From: Adiantum capillus-veneris
Taxonomy: Eukaryota > Streptophyta > Polypodiopsida > Polypodiales > Pteridaceae
Assembly (NCBI GenBank): GCA_014529385.2
Contig: CM043942.1
Location: forward strand, 112,378,141 to 112,442,140
Direction of reading: 5' to 3'
DNA length: 64,000 nt
In this document: piece after piece, positions 57,706-64,000 of the stretch
Layout: each line of letters begins with the position of its first letter
How positions within the stretch are numbered: the first letter of the stretch is position 1
Program-made: the position numbers and the translations under genes
The notes under the pieces: generated by a model
What the model was told of the DNA's origin: nothing
What the model saw: only the letters and a program-made list of their open reading frames with translations
Databases searched by the model: none

Positions 57706-58400
57706 CGCAAACCAAGCTCTCCGACAAACAAATGAGGTGGGCAAATTTCCTTCCGCAATTTCATATTCATATTGCTCACATTGTTGGCAAGCACAATCAA
57801 GTAGCCGATGCACTCTCAAGACGGCTGAGAGTGAATGCGGTTTCCATAGCAACTCACAATGATCTATCTTCTATGATAGATGAGTATGCTATTGATCTCG
57901 ATTTTAGAGATGTAATTTCAGCCCTTGCACTAGGGAAGAAAGAGGAACCATTTACTTTACAAGATGGTTATCTTCTCTATGGCAATAGACTATGCGTTAC
58001 TAGCTCACTACATGAGAAAGTAATGTATGAATCTCATGCTCCTCCTTATGTAGAGCATAGAGGGATTCAGTCTACCTAAAGGTCATTGAAACATATTTCT
58101 ATTGGCCTACCATGAAAGCAAACATACAAGAGTATGTTTCTAAATGTATGCTATGCCAAAAGACGAAGTTTGATAGAGGGAAGCAACTTGAATTGCTTCA
58201 ACCTTTGCTAATCCCTAATTCACCGTGGGAGAGCATATCCATGGATTTTATCTTTGGATTGCCTAAGTCTATCCATGGGAATACGGGAATATGGATGATA
58301 GTAGATAGGTTCAGTAAACAAGCTCATTTTATACCTGTCAAAAAGACTATAAAAGCCCATCAAATGGCAACTCTCTTCATTTCACCATGGCTTGCCAATG
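57636..58400 (+). pseudogene. Element 6 RNase H end and integrase N-half
   Basis: NDHQSLKYFMTQTKLSDKQMR and HIVGKHNQVADALSRR finish RNase H. A frame change near 58080 leads to the integrase zinc part (YVSKCMLCQKTK near 58133) and the core start SPWESISMDFIFGLPK near 58222, which contains the first catalytic Asp, then VDRFSKQAHFIPVKKT. Confidence 0.7.
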
Positions 58401-59320
58401 TCCATAGTGTCGGATAGAGATCCTAGAATGACCAGTAATTTCTGGAAGGGTCTCTTTGAGAATCTCAGAACAAGGCTAAACTTCTCTTCGGCCTATCACC
58501 CGCAAACGGATTGCCAAATTGAAATAGCTAACCTAACAATTCTTGATCTACTAAAAGCCTATGTAACGGAAGTAGATCAAAGATCCCAATGGGAAAAGTA
58601 CTTACCCTTAGTGGAATATGCCTACAATAACACTGTACATACTTCCACGGGAAAAGTACCTTTTGAGGTAATTGACGGAAGATAAAAAAATCCCTTGCTA
58701 CTTAAGGTACAGGGGAAGATCTTCGATGCAGATGAGTATAGCCGAGACCTACAAGAATCTTTCCAAAAGATTAAGGATGCTATCTCTATCTCACAACAAA
58801 GTCAAAAGGCTACTTCTAACAAGCACAGAAGAGCCCAAGCCTTTAAAGAAAATGATTGGGTCTTACTCAAATTTCCCAAGGCTTGATTAAGGCACACGAT
58901 GGGCAAGAATCCTACGGGACACCAAAAGTACTATGCTAAGTTAGCAAAAAGTTACTATGGTCCCTTCCAGATTCTTAGGCCAATCAATGAGATGGCCTAT
59001 CAACTCAAGTTGCCCAACCATTACCTCATACACAATGCTTTCCATGTGAGCCTACTAAAGCCTTACAAAGGAGAGCCACCTCAAGAACCAACTATTGAAG
59101 ACCCACCGGAGATCCAGGACCAAGAAGAGGTATTACAGCCCGAGTCCATTCTCCGATATGAAGACAAGGTACTAAGAGGCAGTAAGACTATCCGATGATA
59201 TCTTATTAAGTTTAAGAATTATCCTTTTGAAGATGCTAGATGGATGCAAGGCATACAATTAAAGGATAACCTAAACCTTGTCAATGCTTACAATGCCTCC
59301 CAAGAGTAAGCAAATGTACA
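58392..59320 (+). pseudogene. Element 6 integrase C-half and chromodomain
   Basis: VSDRDPRMTSNFWKGLFENL supplies the second Asp. YHPQTDCQIEIANLTI (58494) carries the final Glu region, but with the usual DGQTERVN changed. A stop and frame change near 58680. [20 protein letters not shown] (59031) is the classic junction. The chromodomain ([18 protein letters not shown] at 59196-59198, YLIKFKNYPFEDARWMQ) ends near 59310. The TGA is explained by CGA to TGA. Confidence 0.7.
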
Positions 59321-59654
59321 AATGTTAAAAATGAACAAAATTTTTGTCTCATAGGACTCTCTTTTTCTTTATTGTGCACAAAAATGTAGTATGCATGCTT
59401 AGATCAAGTTTGCGGAGACGACGTCTCCCAAACACCAAGTAGAGCTTGTCACTCTACTATGGAAGATGATAGGACTAATGTGCAGACATGCTTGCGGTGA
59501 GGCTCTCAAGCGCCAAATGGACTGGTCATCTACTATGGAATGATGTCGTAGGGTAACATAGGGATCCTCTACCCGCTAAACAAAGGACTAATGAATATGC
59601 TTTATCTTCTCTACCCCATAGTCGAGGACGACTATGATTTCAAGAGAGAGGTAA
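59321..59654 (+). other. Element 6 3' untranslated stretch and polypurine tract
   Basis: Non-coding. It ends in CAAGAGAGAGGTAA (59641-59654) immediately before the 3' LTR, a plausible polypurine tract. Confidence 0.6.
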
Positions 59655-60366
59655 TGTCTTAGGAATATCGAATTCTCCTAAATGATTTTCTCATGTTAAA
59701 CTGATCATTTAATATTCAGAAGTGCCAGGGGAGAAAAAGCTAGAATATTGGTTAAGCTAGCATACCGGCCACATTACGGATCCAAAGGAGGTAAAATAGG
59801 GATCCAAAGGGGGGGCCATCTGTAAAAGATCCATGTGCAACAATGGGCTTAAAAGACCCTAAGGTTCAGCCCATTAAGACTTCCAAAATGCTAAGGTTCC
59901 AAAATTCAAAGGTTGTGTCCAAAGGTCAAACATTGGGAGAATTGGATGCTTTGTGTGTGTCCCAAAAGTCTTTAGCAATCCCTACATAGGAGGGGGCGAG
60001 CCTTGCAAGTAGGGGATGAGAGATAAACTCACACACACCAACACACAAGCTCCCTTTACACAAAGGGAAAGAGAGACACATGTCAGCTCCCTAGCCCAGA
60101 TGCCCACAAGGTGTACCCAATTCCTATTGGATGACCTTGGAGGTGGACGAATGAGAATTAGGCTAGAGTAAATCTAGTTTAATTAATTAAAAAACACTTA
60201 ATAAAAGAACCAATAAGAATTAAGCTCTCTAGAAGACTATTGGATAGTCTCCCAAGGGGACCAATGAGCATTCAACAACTGTGTTGCATTTATATGCCTG
60301 TATAACAAAAATTATACGTATAAAACGTCTATATACGGCGTATTTTCGAATAATTACCGAATCTCC
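59655..60366 (+). repeat. 3' LTR of element 6 (homologous part)
   Basis: It starts TGTCTTAGGAATATC after the tract AAGAGAGAGGTAA and aligns with 35435-36145. Homology stops at ...CCGAATCTCC; the next bases (GTATTAAAAAAATTTCG) have no counterpart in the left copy. Confidence 0.75.
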
Positions 60367-60378
60367 GTATTAAAAAAA

Positions 60379-60422
60379 TTTCGATCGAGATAATTTTCGA
60401 TCGAAAATTATCTCGATCGAAA
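60379..60422. repeat. 44-bp perfect palindrome
   Basis: The left half is TTTCGATCGAGATAATTTTC plus GA; the right half is its exact reverse complement, with the centre between 60400 and 60401. CGATCG occurs three times. It starts 13 bases after the end of LTR homology. Confidence 0.95.
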
Positions 60423-60619
60423 AACTGTATATATATTCAATTGTCGCCGTATTCCATCGAAAAGCATTGTGGACTTTTTTGGATTTTGGAGAGCTTTGAC
60501 CTTTTGAGAGATTAGCAGATAGTGACTGCCTCTTCGGTTTACAGCCATTTTCAGGTATATTTTTTAAATTTTCAGTAAATACTTACTTTTTTTTGTGTTG
60601 TGCCAGACTTGTCTGGTGC

Positions 60620-60895
60620 AATAGTTTCGGCTCTCACCACAAAGTTGGCTTGCAGGTCGTATGCCACTTTGTGGTGTGTAGCCATATGGCTCACTCCAGA
60701 GGTGTGTAGAATATAGTTTTCTTTCCCGTGGTGTGTAGTTATATAACTCACTCCAGGGAAGGCTTAGGGTAAATTTAGATTCTCACTCGTATGGTGTAGT
60801 AGTATATCTCTCACCATAGAGATGAGTTAGGATTAGAGGTCGACTCGTGGAGTGTACTACGCATAATGCTACACCTCTCACTTCAGAGTGGCCTA
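60620..60895. repeat. Four successive imperfect hairpins
   Basis: Stems seen: ACCACAAAGTTGGC / GCCACTTTGTGGT (60636-60680); CTTTCCCGTGGTGTGTAG / CTCACTCCAGGGAAG with TTATATAA centre (60721-60763); CTCACTCGTATGGTG / CACCATAGAGATGAG (60782-60828); ACTCGTGGAGTGTA / TACACCTCTCACTTCAGAGT (60842-60888). Units share GGTGTGTAG and CTCACTCCAG-like words. Confidence 0.7.
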
Positions 60896-61480
60896 TAAAA
60901 TGTACAATATTAAAGTAAATCATTATTGATTATTCTACATAGAAGCACAAAGATTAACGTTCGTCATTTTAAGAGTGTAGAGGTGCATACTTTATGCCCT
61001 CTTCATCTTAATGCGACTTTCATTATTTTTGTGCTTCTATTTCTGTAGTAACATCATTGTTCATCAGCAGATGACTTGGTGTTACTCTGAACGTAGATAT
61101 ATACAACAATTGATTTACATTTGAGATTGTTGAGCTGTTTGCTGATGGTTGTGTTGTGCGTTCCACACACTCCATTAGAAATACCTTATAAAATTTACAA
61201 TTTTAGATTAAGTTTTCTGTCATATGTGTTACATAGAAACACAAGCGCTACCACTCGTTATATTAAGAGTGAAGAGATGCATATTTTCATGCCCTCTTCA
61301 TATTAATGTGACATACTGGTTACTCGTGTGTTTCATATTCCAAAAGAACATCATTTTTCATCATTAAATGACTTGGTGTTGTTTTGGACGTAAACACATA
61401 GGATAGGTAACTTACATCTGCAATTGTTAATTTATCCGATAGTTGTGTTGTGCGTTCCACACACTTTATCAGGGATTAGA
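60896..61480. repeat. Two tandem ~290-bp units, each with a long hairpin
   Basis: Each unit starts TATAAAATKTACAAT and ends GTTGTGTTGTGCGTTCCACA (end near 61166 and 61458). The central hairpin of unit 1 is AGAAGCACAAA / TTTGTGCTTCT (60941 and 61029) with inner arms GTAGAGGTGCAT / ATGCCCTCTTCA. Unit 2 has GAAACACA / TGTGTTTC and the same inner arms. Hairpin structure is kept although the units differ at many sites. Confidence 0.75.
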
Positions 61481-61665
61481 TTGATAAAAACTATCAATCT
61501 ATTTTACAACAGCATCCAGGACTTGTGCTGAGAATATCTCACACTAGCTGAGTTGTTCACATGTACGATTTTCCAACCCTTTAGATGTAATTTCTTTCAT
61601 CATCTCACACTTCTTCACATAGCAGGGGCTAGTTCTTGTGCTGAGAGCATCTCACACTCCTGTCC
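61481..61665. repeat. Short tandem repeat with GTGCTGAGA...TCTCACAC hairpin
   Basis: TTGTGCTGAGAATATCTCAC (61516) recurs as TTGTGCTGAGAGCATCTCAC (61636), ~120 bp apart. A separate hairpin AGATTGATA / TATCAATCT lies at 61478-61500. Confidence 0.65.
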
Positions 61666-61773
<108 letters not shown>

Positions 61774-61965
61774 ATTTAATTTTCATGGTCGATTCGCACA
61801 ATGTGGTTTGTAATCATAAGATTTTCTCTTTAATTTGCAATAATTTAATATTGTTTAATAAATTTATATATCATTTAATATATATAGGGTTAACACTCAT
61901 TATATAATAACTATGTTACTATGGTGTACAATCTTTTCGTAAGATTCTTAATTTATAATACAGAT

Positions 61966-62142
61966 ATGGCAGACACGAAGCTAGCGAAACATCAACGAAA
62001 GTTTATCTCCGAAGTGATTGTGAGACACTTTCATTACACGTCAGAGGCAAAGATTAGGCGTTGTTTAAACCCTATCGCTCCGGAGCATTTTTATCATCTG
62101 GCTTACGACCAACTGATGATTAATGAAAACACAGTCTCATGA
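61966..62142 (+). CDS. Small ORF, 58 codons, unknown
   Basis: MADTKLAKHQRKFISEVIVR begins at an ATG in the context CAGATATGG, and the frame ends with TGA at 62140. Charged, helical, no signal peptide. The same CAGATATGG context starts the next ORF (62290), and both are preceded by polypyrimidine-poor AG sites. They could be exons or duplicated starts. I do not recognise it. Confidence 0.35.
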   Translation: MADTKLAKHQRKFISEVIVRHFHYTSEAKIRRCLNPIAPEHFYHLAYDQLMINENTVS

Positions 62143-62289
62143 TTTCATCATTGTTTTACTTTTGGTGTCAGATTTAATTGTATGTTTAATTGAACAAAAT
62201 ATCTATGTTTGTCATTCGATATACTGTCCAATGTCAAATTAATTGAATGGGTATTTAAAAGTAATAACATGTTCACCTGATATGCAGAT

Positions 62290-63104
62290 ATGGAAGAAGA
62301 ACTCAACCACGCTGAAGCTCAGGCAATTTTAAAGAAGAACAAGTTAGATGTGGACAAGCAGATCTTTCTACTATTGCCAACATTGAAGAAGATGAATCTG
62401 AGCTGCAAGGCAAACCATTAACCCTTAAAGAGTGCAAAAAGCTTTGCCCTAATCACTTTGTACGCCATCAACTATTTCAAATAAGTGGCAATGCAAAAGA
62501 TACAGCTCTGTTAAAGCTCTCTGATTTGCAACATAAAGGACTGGCACGTGTATTGCTGGAAAGGTTTATACGACAAGAGAGATGCCTACCAAACAACAAC
62601 CAAATAGCAATTTACTTTATCCAGCAATGATATGTTCGATATTTTTTGTTGAAGAGAGTGGATTGGTTAGATCGTCCAGGCACCGCTGGCGTTGGACGTG
62701 GACGCATTGCAGAAAAGGTGGCAGCACGCAATGCAAATAATCCAATGCCTCCTCGCAAGCGTCCTATTGTTTTACTTCCTGAAGAGTCAAAAACACTGAT
62801 TGAATTAGCCAGCCAAGGAAAAGACCTTGCCAGCCAAGGAGAAACATCGGACATGCTTCGTGGCCGTATTCTTGAGCTTGAAATAGAGTTAAGTGATGCA
62901 CAAGCAAAGCTTCAACGATATGAATCATTGTATGGACCTTTGCCAGATGATACTACCACTTCACATAAAGATGTTGCTCAACCATCCCCTGAGCTAGGAA
63001 TTACAGATTTTACCATAGAAGAACTTATAGTAAATCTATCAAACTCACAAGTCACTCAGAAGCTTTTTGTAATCTCAAAATTATATCAAACTCTTTTCGA
63101 TTGA
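62290..63104 (+). pseudogene. Unknown ORF, ~270 codons, one frameshift and one TGA
   Basis: The ATG at 62290 opens MEEELNHAEAQAILKKNK. Near 62356 the frame moves, and the open frame then continues through LKECKKLCPNHFVRHQLFQ and LARVLLERFIRQERCLPNNN to a TGA at 62628. In the same frame follow LKRVDWLDRPGTAGVGRGRI, a Pro/Arg patch, a coiled-coil-like stretch (LRGRILELEIELSDAQAKLQ) and the stop at 63102. No family recognised. It is convergent with the hAT relic; it may be a passenger or second ORF of the same transposon. Confidence 0.45.
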
Positions 63105-63204
63105 GTAAGTTCCCAGAACCTTGTAATTTCAAACCTACATCGACTTTATGTAATTTTTATTCGCGACAAGATATTATCGGCAGTTTATATTTGAGTGTGA
63201 GTGA

Positions 63205-63343
<139 letters not shown>

Positions 63344-63424
63344 GTTTTGATGTGAACGACAACGAGATAACACTTTCTTTCATCATATACAAAAACTTGT
63401 TGAGTAAGTATTACAATGGTACTC

Positions 63425-64000
63425 TCACAAATCATCTCCATCTTCAAAAACTACAACCATATTATCTACTTCGTCCATATCTGAGCATTCTGAAACTATC
63501 TCCCATTCCATATCATCATTATCATCAACTTCTGCAGAAATAGCTTCATGCGTTTGGAAGACTCCATATTGCTTTTGAGCGGCTCTAGTTGCAATGTTTT
63601 GAGGCTTATAAATAAGTCTCATATTGCAAAAAATATACACCAAATCAGCAGCCCGTTTAGTATGAAGTCTGTTTCTCTTTTTAGTGTGCACAAAGTCGAA
63701 TGCTGATCAGTTTCGCTCACAACTTCTACTTGATGCATCTACTGATAAAACTCTAACTTCAATGTGTTGCAACTCCACTAATCTCTCTCCACCATACTAC
63801 TTCTTTCTCTCCACCATACTCCCTCCACTTGTTTTGCCAATGGCATCTATATGCCACGGATCTTGAAACATACCACTTCTGTTTGCATAATCTACTCGCT
63901 GATGAAAAGCTGTTTTTCCATCTTCGTGCCCTAAGAGTTGGGAGCACACTGTTTTGAAGTCGGACATAACTTCTTTGTTGGCAGATTACTGATGCATTTG
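63425..64000 (-). pseudogene. hAT transposase C-terminal (dimerisation) region, broken
   Basis: Read on the minus strand from 64000, in pieces: FHQRVDYANRSGMFQDPW, VELQHIEVRVLSVDASSRSC, then ERN followed by TGA (near 63706) where hAT proteins have the conserved Trp of CERNWS. SAFDFVHTKKRNRLHTKRAA and LVYIFCNMRL follow. The SSSxCERNxS...KRNRL block is characteristic of the hAT dimerisation domain (PF05699). A TAG near 63787 and the TGA disable it. It ends in an acidic tail at 63425. The N-terminal and catalytic parts are outside the window. Confidence 0.75.

Larger units (their letters stand above)
35435..60366 (+). mobile_element. Element 6: chromovirus with interrupted 5' LTR
   Basis: Shared LTR sequence starts TGTC at 35435 and 59655 and is homologous for ~711 bp. 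Internal coding (54398-59320) is gag-PR-RT-RNaseH-IN-chromodomain, ending at a purine tract before 59655. A primer-like site lies at 54277. Between 36344 and 54043 the 5' portion is interrupted by a CACTA element and element 9, and contains another LTR end near 43615. The right LTR loses homology at 60366, where an unassigned insertion begins. It is inserted into element 2, so it is younger than that relic. How 42845-43681 belongs here is uncertain. Confidence 0.65.

Overview
The window is nuclear DNA of a land plant with a large, transposon-rich genome. I see no confident host gene, rRNA or intact tRNA gene. Nearly all recognisable coding sequence belongs to LTR retrotransposons of the Ty3/gypsy (Metaviridae) type, one CACTA (En/Spm) DNA transposon and one hAT transposase relic. 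Plant origin is inferred from tRNA-iMet-like and tRNA-Asp-like primer sites, chromodomain integrases, Tat-type polyproteins with two RNase H domains, a TNP2/DUF4218 CACTA transposase and long CT microsatellites. The gag/protease families suggest a seed-free plant or gymnosperm to me, but the species cannot be fixed from sequence alone.

Layout. (1) 1-9680, minus strand: element 1, a gag-protease retroelement cut by the window start. It has a tRNA-Asp-like primer site, a 2.8-kb leader carrying ~273-bp tandem repeats centred on a CGATCGCGATCG palindrome, and a 5.8-kb reading frame broken by stops only. (2) 9681-10318 and 34916-35434, plus strand: element 2, a relic of a related family, split by everything between. 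(3) 10319-34910: element 3, an old chromovirus with very short (123-bp) LTRs and a CTATC target duplication. Its leader is interrupted by a possible solo LTR (10693-11681) and by element 4 (11685-29346, minus strand, Tat type, CAACG duplication). Element 4 is itself interrupted by element 5 (13801 to at least 20113, plus strand, Tat type). (4) 35435 to about 60366: element 6, a chromovirus (gag to chromodomain at 54398-59320). Its 5' region is interrupted by a 6.5-kb CACTA element (36345-42841, TTT duplication), by a second LTR end with its own primer site (about 43615), and by element 9 (43682-54039, minus strand, the most intact Tat element). (5) 60367-64000: an unassigned insertion into the element 6 3' LTR. 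It starts with a 44-bp perfect palindrome, continues as an array of imperfect hairpins and tandem repeats, then holds a broken unknown ORF and the C-terminal end of a degraded hAT transposase on the opposite strand.

How the parts relate. LTR divergence follows the nesting: the outer element 3 LTRs differ at about 14 of 123 sites, while the innermost element 5 LTRs differ at roughly 12 of 701. All coding regions are decayed. Most of the stop codons can be explained by C-to-T (or G-to-A) change, as expected for methylated, silenced transposons. The least explained parts are the palindrome/hairpin region at 60367-61660, the palindrome-centred tandem repeat at 6390-8225, and the repeated W-P-K C-terminal domain at 161-1300.
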